5,424 nt of DNA from Marinosulfonomonas sp. (GTDB taxonomy: Bacteria; Pseudomonadota; Alphaproteobacteria; Rhodobacterales; Rhodobacteraceae): positions 1-5,424 of the forward strand of contig JALSJL010000072.1 in NCBI GenBank assembly GCA_026989405.1, written 5' to 3'. Positions 1 through 5,424 of the stretch are shown piece by piece. Position numbers and translations under genes: made by a program. Under the pieces are notes generated by a model. It was not told the DNA's origin, did no database searches, and worked only from the letters and a program-made list of their open reading frames with translations. Positions within the stretch are counted from its first letter, which is position 1. Each line of letters opens with the position of its first letter.

Positions 1-1
1 G

Positions 2-1600
2 AATACCGAACTCATCCGCCTGCAACAGGCTGTCGAAAAACTGCGCGTATCGGTTGATGACATGCTGTCGCTGGCCGATACGGGCGACAAGGATCAGCGC
101 GAGGTTCTGGAAGCCTACCGCATGTTCGCGCGTTCTGCCGGCTGGCTGCGGCGGATGGAAGAAGACATCGCGCGGGGGTTGTCGGCCGAAGCGGCGGTTG
201 AAAAGGAACAATCGCTGGCGCGTTCACGCATGACCCATGCCGACCCTTACCTGCGCGAGCGTCTGCACGACCTTGACGACCTGTCAAACCGCCTGTTGCG
301 CATTCTGACAGGGCAAGGCCGCGATACGGGTGCCGAAATGCCGGGCGATCCGGTGCTGGTTGCGCGCAATATCGGCCCTGGAGAATTGCTGGAATACGGG
401 CGCAAGCTGAAGGGCATCGTGCTGGAAGAAGGCTCGGTCGGCAGTCACGCGGCGATCGTGGCCCGCGCCCTGGCGATCCCGCTGCTGATCCATGCCAAGC
501 GCGTTACGACCGAAGCCTTGAACGGCGACCACATCCTGCTCGATGGCGAACAGGGCATCGTGCACCTGCGCCCCGAAGAAAACGTCGCCTCGGCCTTTCG
601 CGACAAGATCGCCATGGCCGCCAAGGCGCAGGAGCGCTACGCCGTGCTGCGCGACAAGCCTGCCATCGACAAATCAGGTCGGCATGTGGAGCTGCACATG
701 AACGCGGGCCTGATGGCCGACTTGCCATCCCTGAAGAATTCCGGCGCCGAGGGCGTTGGCCTGTTTCGCACCGAATTGCAGTTTCTCGTGCGCACGACCG
801 TGCCGCGCCGGGGCGACCTTGCCTCGCTTTATGCCCGCGTGATGGACGCCGCCGACGGCAAGCGCGTCGTGTTTCGCACGCTCGATATCGGGTCGGACAA
901 GGTGCTGCCCTACATGAATGCGCAGGATGAGCCGAACCCGGCCATGGGCTGGCGCGCGATCCGGGTCGGGCTGGAAAAGAAGGGTGTCATGCGGATGCAG
1001 CTGCAGGCGCTGATCCGTGCGGCCAACGGGCGCCCGCTGGCAGTGATGTTCCCGTTCATCGCCCAATTCGAAGAATTCAAGGAAGCGCGCGCCCTTTTTT
1101 ACAAGGTGCTTGATCACGAAGAACGCCTTGGCCACGCGCTGCCCGAGAAAATCGAAATTGGCGCGATGGTCGAAACGCCTTCCATGGCCTTTGCGCCGCG
1201 CCAGTTTTTCGAGATGACCGACTTCATCTCGATCGGCGGCAATGACCTGAAACAGTTCTTCTTTGCCGCCGACCGCGAAAACGAGCGGGTGCGCCGGCGC
1301 TACGATACGCTGAACGTGTCGTTCCTGTCGCTCGTGCATCGCATCGTCGAGCGCTGCGAGGCGGCGGGCACACCTCTGTCGTTTTGCGGCGAGGATGCCG
1401 GGCGGCCGATCGAGGCCATGTGCTTTGCCGCGCTCGGCATGAATTCCCTGTCGATGCGCCCGGCCTCGATCGGGCCGGTCAAGCACCTGATCCGGCGCGT
1501 CAACCTGAAGGACGTGCGCGAGGTCATTTCCGAGGCGTGCGATACCGGCGCGCAATCGGTGCGCCCGGCGGTCATGGATTACCTGCGCAACCGGGACTGA
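2..1600 (+). CDS. ptsP: Phosphoenolpyruvate-protein phosphotransferase PtsP (Enzyme I-Ntr), 5'-truncated by window edge
   Basis: This enzyme autophosphorylates from phosphoenolpyruvate and passes the phosphate to the HPr-like protein NPr and then to EIIA-Ntr (PtsN), a cytoplasmic regulatory relay rather than a sugar-uptake system. The reading frame is open from base 2, so 532 residues are visible; the first ATG (position 62) is internal. The start, and the N-terminal GAF domain expected in PtsP, lie outside the window. Visible in order are the end of the NPr-binding helical region, the swivelling phosphohistidine domain with EEGSVGSHAAIVAR (phosphorylated His at 446-448), and the PEP-binding barrel with GVGLFRTE, FRTLDIGSDK, EPNPAMGWRAIR, MVETPS, ISIGGNDLKQFF and SFCGEDAG (catalytic Cys at 1385-1387). 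All key catalytic residues are present. The GGND motif replaces the GTND of E. coli Enzyme I. The frame ends in TGA, and its last 22 bases overlap the convergent acetyltransferase gene. The family call is very secure; PtsP rather than a sugar-PTS Enzyme I rests on overall sequence style. Confidence 0.95.
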   Translation, partial: NTELIRLQQAVEKLRVSVDDMLSLADTGDKDQREVLEAYRMFARSAGWLRRMEEDIARGLSAEAAVEKEQSLARSRMTHADPYLRERLHDLDDLSNRLLRILTGQGRDTGAEMPGDPVLVARNIGPGELLEYGRKLKGIVLEEGSVGSHAAIVARALAIPLLIHAKRVTTEALNGDHILLDGEQGIVHLRPEENVASAFRDKIAMAAKAQERYAVLRDKPAIDKSGRHVELHMNAGLMADLPSLKNSGAEGVGLFRTELQFLVRTTVPRRGDLASLYARVMDAADGKRVVFRTLDIGSDKVLPYMNAQDEPNPAMGWRAIRVGLEKKGVMRMQLQALIRAANGRPLAVMFPFIAQFEEFKEARALFYKVLDHEERLGHALPEKIEIGAMVETPSMAFAPRQFFEMTDFISIGGNDLKQFFFAADRENERVRRRYDTLNVSFLSLVHRIVERCEAAGTPLSFCGEDAGRPIEAMCFAALGMNSLSMRPASIGPVKHLIRRVNLKDVREVISEACDTGAQSVRPAVMDYLRNRD

Positions 1601-2076
1601 TCGGCTTTGACCGGGCCGGCGATGCCATCCCACGCCCCCTCTTCCAGCGCCAGCCCCAGAACGCGTTCGGGGTTTGTCGGCGGCGGCATCTCCACATTGG
1701 GCAGTTTCGAAAACCCGAACCGCGCGTAATAGGGCGCATCCCCCACCAGCAGAACCCGGGTCCATCGCCCGGCGGCGCGGGCAAGGCTGTCCGAGATCAT
1801 CATCGCCCCCAGCCCTTCACCCTGGCGCGTCGGATGCACGGCAATCGGTCCAAGCAGCAAGGCGCGCGCACCGCCTGCCTGCACCGGCCAATAGCGGATG
1901 GCCGCGGCCAGGACGCCATCGCCGTCGCGCGCCACAAGGCAAAGTTCGGCAACCGGCTCTGCCCCGTCGCGCAGCCTGTAGGACGAAAGCGCCTCGCGCC
2001 CCGGTGCGAAACACAGGTCAAACAAGGCTTCGACCTCCCACCAGTCTGCCGCCGTTTCGCGCGCCAGCGTGATCAC
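1579..2076 (-). CDS. GNAT-family N-acetyltransferase, YhbS-like (COG3153 type)
   Basis: This is a predicted cytoplasmic acetyl-CoA-dependent N-acetyltransferase of unknown substrate. The acetyl-CoA pyrophosphate-binding loop is clear in GPIAVHPTRQGEGLGAMM, which fits the QxxGxG pattern, followed by a helix. Further on, GDAPYYARFGF is the typical late strand and tyrosine region of YhbS-like GNATs, and the C-terminal PERVLGLALEEGAW also fits that group. A GTG start at 2076 is preferred: AAAGGGG sits five bases upstream (2088-2082), and the resulting protein of 165 residues begins VITLARETAADWW, close to how I recall relatives beginning. An in-frame ATG at 2091 would add five residues (MKGAA) but has no ribosome binding site and would place AAAGGGG inside the gene. 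The stop codon TAA lies inside the 3' end of ptsP on the opposite strand. The gene is divergent from the flavin reductase-like gene. Confidence 0.9.
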   Translation of the reverse strand: MITLARETAADWWEVEALFDLCFAPGREALSSYRLRDGAEPVAELCLVARDGDGVLAAAIRYWPVQAGGARALLLGPIAVHPTRQGEGLGAMMISDSLARAAGRWTRVLLVGDAPYYARFGFSKLPNVEMPPPTNPERVLGLALEEGAWDGIAGPVKADQSRLRR

Positions 2077-2081
2077 CGCTG

Positions 2082-2088
2082 CCCCTTT
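2082..2088 (-). promoter_or_regulatory. Ribosome binding site deciding the GTG start of the acetyltransferase
   Basis: On the minus strand AAAGGGG lies five bases before the GTG at 2076. The upstream ATG at 2091 has only AT-rich, non-purine-rich sequence before it. The location therefore favours the internal GTG start. This is read directly from the sequence; use of the site is inferred. Confidence 0.5.
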
Positions 2089-2091
2089 CAT

Positions 2092-2120
2092 TTCATATTT
2101 TTGACTGGAAAGGCTGCTAA
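2092..2120 (-). promoter_or_regulatory. Weak candidate promoter for the acetyltransferase
   Basis: On the minus strand TTAGCA (2120-2115) and TATGAA (2097-2092) are separated by 17 bases, and each matches the sigma-70 consensus at four of six positions. The implied transcription start near 2085 would fall close to, or within, the proposed ribosome binding site, giving a very short leader. That is a weakness of the model. The AT-rich block at 2091-2103 is the only one in this short divergent region. Confidence 0.2.
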
Positions 2121-2146
2121 CACGCGGCTAGTTGGGGGGCAACGAC

Positions 2147-2151
2147 AAGGA
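2147..2151 (+). promoter_or_regulatory. Ribosome binding site of the flavin reductase-like gene
   Basis: AAGGA is placed seven bases before the ATG at 2159, an ordinary Shine-Dalgarno arrangement. It lies inside the longer reading frame that opens with TTG at 2132, and so supports the shorter ATG-initiated protein. Confidence 0.6.
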
Positions 2152-2158
2152 AACCGCC

Positions 2159-2770
2159 ATGTTTTACCAACCGGTCGCGGGCCATGGCCTGCCGCATAAT
2201 CCATTTGCCGCCATCGTGACGCCGCGTCCGATCGGATGGATTTCGACCCGCGGAAAAGACGGGCATGAAAACCTTGCGCCCTACTCCTTCTTCAATGCCG
2301 TTGCCTATGATCCGCCCCAGGTCATGTTTGCCTCGACCGCAGACAAGCACGACCGCCACTTCGGCAAGGACACGGTTGCCAACATCGACGAAACCGGCGT
2401 TTTCTGCGTGAACATCGTCGAATATGCCATGCGTGACGCGATGAACGCCACGTCGGGAAGCTTCGGCGCAAGCGAAGACGAGTTCGATCTCGCCGGACTT
2501 GAGCGCGTGGAATGTGAGACCATTGCCTGTTCGCGCGTTGCGGCCGCCCCGGCGGCGCTTGAATGCAAGCTCACCCGGATTCTCGAACTGAAAGGCGAAG
2601 CAAACTACGCCGTTTTCGGCGAAGTGACCGGCATCTACCTGCGCGACGACTGCCTGGTTGACGGATGTTTCGACGTGACCCGCTTCAAGCCGTTGGCGCG
2701 GCTCGGATACCGCGACTATGCGGTTGTCGAGGAACTGTTCAGCCTGGCGCGGCCGGGCGATCGCAAATAG
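2159..2770 (+). CDS. Flavin reductase-like FMN-binding split-barrel protein (DIM6/NTAB type, COG1853)
   Basis: This protein of 203 residues belongs to the flavin reductase-like family, whose members bind FMN in a split beta-barrel and in some cases supply reduced flavin to a partner oxygenase; the substrate of this one is unknown. Family hallmarks are PRPIGWISTRGKDGHENLAP (residues 22-41) followed by YSFFNAVAYDPPQVMFAS (42-59), the nucleotide-binding face. KDTVANIDETGVFCVNIV (70-87), the DEFDLAGL segment (107-114), FGEVTGIYL (153-161) and the C-terminal RLGYRDYAVVEELFSLARPG (181-200) also fit. It is soluble: there is no signal peptide or membrane segment. The ATG at 2159 is chosen because AAGGA stands seven bases upstream and the protein then begins directly at the family's usual N-terminus. 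It is transcribed divergently from the acetyltransferase and convergently with the SulP gene, so it is probably monocistronic. No oxygenase partner is visible in the window. Confidence 0.92.
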   Translation: MFYQPVAGHGLPHNPFAAIVTPRPIGWISTRGKDGHENLAPYSFFNAVAYDPPQVMFASTADKHDRHFGKDTVANIDETGVFCVNIVEYAMRDAMNATSGSFGASEDEFDLAGLERVECETIACSRVAAAPAALECKLTRILELKGEANYAVFGEVTGIYLRDDCLVDGCFDVTRFKPLARLGYRDYAVVEELFSLARPGDRK

Positions 2771-2812
2771 CGCCCTGCCGGCTTGCGATGACCCCCGACC
2801 TTCGCGGGCGTC

Positions 2813-2826
2813 GGGCCGGCTGGCCC
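2813..2826 (+). terminator. Weak candidate terminator hairpin after the flavin reductase-like gene
   Basis: GGGCC and GGCCC form a five-base-pair all-GC stem around the four-base loop GGCT, followed on the plus strand by TTGCTGTCC. The T content after the stem is low, so an intrinsic terminator is only marginally supported. It sits in the 69-bp gap between two convergent stop codons, where termination is expected. No T tract follows the hairpin in the minus direction. Confidence 0.3.
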
Positions 2827-2839
2827 TTGCTGTCCCGGA

Positions 2840-4522
2840 TCAGGAATGCCCGCCTGACATGGCCCCGGTCCGGACCGAATAGTCGACCGCGATCTCATAG
2901 TCCGGGTCATCGTCGCTGTCGATAATCAGCTGTCCCGCCCGGCTGAGAAGCTGATGACAGTCGTGGCTCAGGTGCCTGAGTTGAATGGTTTTTCCCAGTT
3001 CCTGATATTTGGCTGCGATGCCATCAATGGCGTTCAGCGCGGATTGGTCGGCAACCCGGCTGTCGGCAAAATCAAGGATCACCACATCCGGGTCTTCCTT
3101 CGGGGTGAACAGCTCGTTGAAGCCCTCGACCGATCCGAAAAACAGCGGCCCCTGGATCTTGTAGACCTTGGCGCCATCGTCGCTTGTGTAGGTCAGCGCA
3201 TGAATGCGCCTTGCGTTCTGCCAGGCATAGGCAAGGGCAGACACGATCACGCCCACGACCACCGCCGTTGCAAGATCGCTGAGCACGGTCACAACCGTCA
3301 CCAGGATGATCACGAACGCATCCGTCATCGGCACCCGCCGCAGCACCGTCAGCGAATTCCAGGCGAAGGTTCCGATCACCACCATGAACATCACGCCAAC
3401 CAGCGCGGCCAGCGGGATCTGTTCGATAAAGGATGAGCCGAACAGGATGAAGGCCAGCAGAAACAACGCCGCCGACACACCCGAAAGCCGCGTCCGCCCA
3501 CCGGATTTCACGTTGATCATCGACTGGCCGATCATCGCGCAACCACCCATGCCGCCGAATACCCCGGTGACAGTATTGGCGACCCCCTGGGCCACGCATT
3601 CCTGGCTGGCGCCGCCCCGCTTGCCGGTGATCTCGCCGACCAGATTGAGCGTCAGGAGGCTTTCGATCAGACCGATGGCTGCAAGAATCAATGCATATGG
3701 AAAGATGATCCTGAATGTCTCCAGGTTCAACGGAACGCTCGGCAGATGGAACTCGGGCAGGCCGCCCTTGATCGAGGCCAGATCGCCAACCCGTGGCACG
3801 TCCAACCCCAGCACCAGAACGACGCCGACAATCAACGCGATGGCGGCCAGCGGCGCCGGGATCGCCCTGGTCAGTTTTGGCGTCAGCCAGATGATCACCA
3901 TCGTCAACGCCACAAGCCCCAGCATCATCACCAGTGGCCGGCCGGTCAGCCATTCACCGCCGGTAAAGCCATGGCCTGCCGCCTGCGCGCTGCCAGGCAC
4001 CTGGAACTGCGTGAGCTGGGCCAGAAAGATCACGATGGCCAGCCCGTTGACAAAACCCAGCATGACCGGGTGCGGCACCAGGCGAATGAACTTGCCCCAC
4101 CGGAATATACCGGCGATGATCTGAAGGATCCCCATCAGAACAACGGTTGCGAACAGGTATTCGACCCCGTGTTCTGCCACCAGCGAGACCATGACGACGG
4201 CCAGTGCACCGGTTGCACCCGAGATCATGCCGGGCCGGCCACCGATCAGGGCCGTGATGAGCCCAACGATAAAGGCAGCATAGAGGCCGACCAGGGGGTG
4301 AACCCCGGCAACAAAAGCAAATGCGACGGCTTCCGGCACCAGGGCCAGCGACACGGTCAGACCGGCAAGGATTTCGGTCTTAATCCGCGCCGGGCCAAGG
4401 CCGTCGCCGCGCAGGTTTATCTCGGGAACGGAAAGGCGCCCCGCAAAGGACGCCAGAATCGATTTCGGCACGTGATTTCCCGTCAGTTGAACAAGTTGTA
4501 AAGGCTCGGTTGGCACGCTCAT
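2840..4522 (-). CDS. SulP-family inorganic anion transporter with C-terminal STAS domain
   Basis: This is a 560-residue inner-membrane transporter of the SulP/SLC26 family (COG0659). Members move sulfate, bicarbonate or other anions, usually with protons or sodium; the substrate here cannot be read from sequence. The membrane domain spans roughly residues 49-435 and contains the first-helix signature LTVSLALVPEAVAF (55-68), the third-helix binding segment SGATGALAVVM (101-111), LIESLLTLNLVGEITGKRGG (285-304) and GGMGGCAMIGQSMINVKSGG (323-342). The latter resembles the Bacillus YbaR-like branch rather than classical sulfate permeases. A cytoplasmic STAS domain covers about 452-545, with VVILDFADSRVADQSALNAI (480-499) and QLRHLSHDCHQLL (514-526). 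The ATG at 4522 is preferred because AAGG and GGAG lie just upstream; the frame stays open to a TTG at 4621, with another ATG at 4555 lacking a good binding site. The length is normal and the gene intact. It is divergent from the AbrB-family gene and convergent with the flavin protein gene. Confidence 0.95.
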   Translation of the reverse strand: MSVPTEPLQLVQLTGNHVPKSILASFAGRLSVPEINLRGDGLGPARIKTEILAGLTVSLALVPEAVAFAFVAGVHPLVGLYAAFIVGLITALIGGRPGMISGATGALAVVMVSLVAEHGVEYLFATVVLMGILQIIAGIFRWGKFIRLVPHPVMLGFVNGLAIVIFLAQLTQFQVPGSAQAAGHGFTGGEWLTGRPLVMMLGLVALTMVIIWLTPKLTRAIPAPLAAIALIVGVVLVLGLDVPRVGDLASIKGGLPEFHLPSVPLNLETFRIIFPYALILAAIGLIESLLTLNLVGEITGKRGGASQECVAQGVANTVTGVFGGMGGCAMIGQSMINVKSGGRTRLSGVSAALFLLAFILFGSSFIEQIPLAALVGVMFMVVIGTFAWNSLTVLRRVPMTDAFVIILVTVVTVLSDLATAVVVGVIVSALAYAWQNARRIHALTYTSDDGAKVYKIQGPLFFGSVEGFNELFTPKEDPDVVILDFADSRVADQSALNAIDGIAAKYQELGKTIQLRHLSHDCHQLLSRAGQLIIDSDDDPDYEIAVDYSVRTGAMSGGHS

Positions 4523-4527
4523 ACCAG

Positions 4528-4537
4528 CCTTAGCTCC
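4528..4537 (-). promoter_or_regulatory. Ribosome binding region deciding the SulP start
   Basis: On the minus strand GGAGCTAAGG ends five bases before the ATG at 4522. It offers two possible Shine-Dalgarno cores, GGAG (far) and AAGG (well placed). The ATG at 4555 is preceded by CATCTGCAA, with only a GGGGG run further off, so it is less likely. Confidence 0.5.
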
Positions 4538-4643
4538 GGGGTGGTAGTGCGACATTTGCAGATGCCCCCGGCGCGAGGCGCGATGGCCCTGGACTTCAGC
4601 CCTTTCGCCGGCCCAAGGCAAGGTTTAATACGCTTGGTGCGCG

Positions 4644-4655
4644 CCCGTTAACGGG
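4644..4655. repeat. Perfect 12-bp palindrome, possible operator
   Basis: CCCGTTAACGGG reads identically on both strands without a spacer, so it suits a dimeric repressor or activator better than an RNA hairpin. It lies 33 bases before the AbrB-family ATG and 14 bases downstream of the possible -10 block at 4624-4629, where a bound repressor could block that gene. A 12-bp perfect palindrome is expected about once per 4 kb by chance in unbiased DNA, so location is the main argument. Confidence 0.35.
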
Positions 4656-4678
4656 ACCGAACCCGCGGGCCAATCCGA

Positions 4679-4682
4679 AAGG
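4679..4682 (+). promoter_or_regulatory. Ribosome binding site of the AbrB-family gene
   Basis: AAGG stands six bases before the ATG at 4689. An in-frame stop (TAA, 4626-4628) lies upstream, and no ATG or better-placed start occurs between it and 4689. Confidence 0.55.
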
Positions 4683-4688
4683 CGAGCG

Positions 4689-5424
4689 ATGCCAGAGCAA
4701 ACCGTCCATCCCGGGCTGAGCGTCACGCTGAGGACGCTGCTGTTGGGGGCATGCGGTGCGCTGATCGGATACTGGGTGTCGCTGCCCCTGTTCCTTCTGA
4801 CCGGCCCGGCCATACTGATTTCGTCGCTTTCGCTGACCCGCATGCGCTTTGCAATCCACCCGCTGATCTGGAACGCGGCGCTCTTGGTCATCGGCCTGCG
4901 GATCGGCGCAGGAATTACCAACGAAGCAACCGCGGCCTTTCTGCGCTGGCCTCTGGCTTTCGTTGCTCTGGCCGGCCTGCTTGGCGCGATCATGTTCACG
5001 TCGCGCTGGACCCTTGAACGGGTCTTCGGGTTTTCTCGCATTGGCGCAACACTTGCGGCCACCCCCGGTCACCTGAGCATGGTCCTGGGCCTGGGGGCCG
5101 AGCTGAAGTCCGACCTGGCCCGGATTTCGGTTGTGCAGGCCGTCCGGATACTGGCACTTACCCTGCTGGTGCCATTTGCCGCCGGCCTGTCGGGACTTGA
5201 TCTGGGGATCGGCGTCGGCGCGGCGCAAGGCGTCATGCCGGTTCGGGAATTGCTGTGGCTCGCCGGTTTCGGGCTGGTGCTCGGGTTGACCATGCGACGG
5301 CTGCGTATTCCCGCACCCATGCTGATCGGCGGCATGATCGTTTCAACCTCTGCCCATGTTGGCGGTCTGTCGACCGGTGCGCTTTCGCCATGGATCGCAA
5401 TGCCGGGTTTCATCGTTGTCGGCA
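4689..5424 (+). CDS. AbrB-family membrane protein (PF05145 type), 3'-truncated by window edge
   Basis: Translation from the ATG at 4689 gives 245 codons without a stop, running off the right edge. The family is usually about 350 residues, so roughly 100 are missing. Members are polytopic inner-membrane proteins once labelled putative ammonia monooxygenases; E. coli AbrB is linked to regulation of aidB, but transport or enzymatic activity is not established. They carry an internal duplication, and both halves are recognisable: SLPLFLLTGPAILISSLSL (31-49) in the first and RIPAPMLIGGMIVSTSAHVG (206-225) in the second. The segment AATPGHLSMVLGLGAELKSD (123-142), then VVQAVRILALTLLVP (148-162), is the most characteristic part, with PGH where many relatives have PGG. 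Hydrophobic stretches at about 14-48, 56-74, 87-103, 150-170 and 186-200 are probable membrane segments. It is divergent from the SulP gene, with AAGG six bases before the start. The family call is strong; the function is unknown. Confidence 0.88.
   Translation, partial: MPEQTVHPGLSVTLRTLLLGACGALIGYWVSLPLFLLTGPAILISSLSLTRMRFAIHPLIWNAALLVIGLRIGAGITNEATAAFLRWPLAFVALAGLLGAIMFTSRWTLERVFGFSRIGATLAATPGHLSMVLGLGAELKSDLARISVVQAVRILALTLLVPFAAGLSGLDLGIGVGAAQGVMPVRELLWLAGFGLVLGLTMRRLRIPAPMLIGGMIVSTSAHVGGLSTGALSPWIAMPGFIVVG

Larger units (their letters stand above)
4523..4688. promoter_or_regulatory. Divergent promoter region between the SulP and AbrB-family genes
   Basis: These 166 bases separate two start codons facing away from each other and must hold both promoters unless the leaders overlap coding sequence. 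The only AT-rich block is GGTTTAATACG (4622-4632). On the plus strand it contains TTTAAT, five of six matches to a -10 box, but no good -35 element lies at the proper distance; on the minus strand TATTAA is a poorer match. The region also holds a 12-bp palindrome (4644-4655) and a 7-bp tandem repeat (4570-4583). The identity of both promoters is inference. Confidence 0.4.

Noticed and set aside
674..1765. A 363-codon open frame on the minus strand opposite ptsP
   Set aside because: It lies mostly antisense to a clearly conserved enzyme, has low-complexity Arg/His/Ala-rich composition, and shows no family motif. It is a by-product of GC-rich codon use.
2101..2131. TTGACT as a -35 element for the flavin reductase-like gene
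   Set aside because: TTGACT (2101-2106) is a good -35 match, but no acceptable -10 sequence lies 16-18 bases downstream, where the DNA reads GCGGCT.
2132..2158. TTG start at 2132 for the flavin reductase-like protein
   Set aside because: The added residues MGGNDKETA encode the ribosome binding site of the ATG at 2159, and the family N-terminus begins there.
1384..2199. A 271-codon plus-strand frame across the ptsP end and the acetyltransferase
   Set aside because: It crosses two real genes in other frames and its translation is Arg/Pro/Gln-rich with no recognisable domain.
2777..2820. Larger hairpin from two GCCGGC copies after the flavin reductase-like gene
   Set aside because: GCCGGC is self-complementary and common in GC-rich DNA, the stem needs G-U pairs to extend, the loop is long, and no T tract follows.
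3072..3953. A 293-codon minus-strand frame inside the SulP gene
   Set aside because: It is the same strand in a shifted frame, Asp/Arg/Gly-rich, without domains. The SulP frame itself is continuous, so no frameshift is implied.
3306..4501. Long plus-strand frames opposite the SulP gene (3306-4124 and 3746-4501)
   Set aside because: The SulP motifs on the minus strand are unambiguous; the antisense translations are His/Gln/Asp- or Pro/Ser/Thr-rich shadows.
4523..4621. N-terminal extension of SulP to the ATG at 4555 or the TTG at 4621
   Set aside because: The additional residues are hydrophilic and match nothing in the family, and the best-placed binding site precedes the ATG at 4522. The ATG at 4555 cannot be wholly excluded.
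4596..5413. Minus-strand frames opposite the AbrB-family gene (4596-5228, 4625-5062, 5069-5413)
   Set aside because: The plus-strand frame from 4689 has clear AbrB-family hydrophobic repeats and a ribosome binding site, whereas the antisense products are hydrophilic and featureless.

Overview
The window is GC-rich DNA whose proteins look like those of an alphaproteobacterium, most likely of the Rhodobacteraceae type. The assignment rests on the PtsP variant, the YhbS-like acetyltransferase and the AbrB-family sequence style; it is made from recalled family resemblance, not from a search. All genes appear chromosomal and of housekeeping or accessory-metabolic type. I see no mobile element, CRISPR array, tRNA, rRNA, phage gene or defence gene, and no candidate for a truly new system.

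Layout from left to right. (1) Positions 2-1600, plus strand: the C-terminal part of ptsP, the nitrogen-related PTS Enzyme I, cut by the left edge. (2) Positions 1579-2076 (possibly to 2091), minus strand: a GNAT N-acetyltransferase of the YhbS type, overlapping the 3' end of ptsP tail to tail by 22 bp. (3) A short divergent intergenic region. (4) Positions 2159-2770, plus strand: a flavin reductase-like FMN-binding protein. (5) A 69-bp convergent gap with a weak hairpin. (6) Positions 2840-4522, minus strand: a complete SulP-family anion transporter with a C-terminal STAS domain. (7) A 166-bp divergent promoter region carrying a perfect 12-bp palindrome. (8) Positions 4689-5424, plus strand: the first 245 codons of an AbrB-family membrane protein, cut by the right edge.

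Strand alternates at every gene, so each is probably its own transcription unit; the window holds no clear operon. Functionally, ptsP feeds a regulatory phosphorelay (PtsP to NPr to PtsN) that senses nitrogen and carbon status. The acetyltransferase and flavin protein have no assignable substrates. The SulP and AbrB-family membrane proteins are divergently arranged and could share control, but nothing in the sequence proves a joint role. The most useful points for a second look are the palindrome between these two membrane-protein genes, the unknown substrate of the SulP protein, the ptsP/acetyltransferase overlap and two start-codon corrections.
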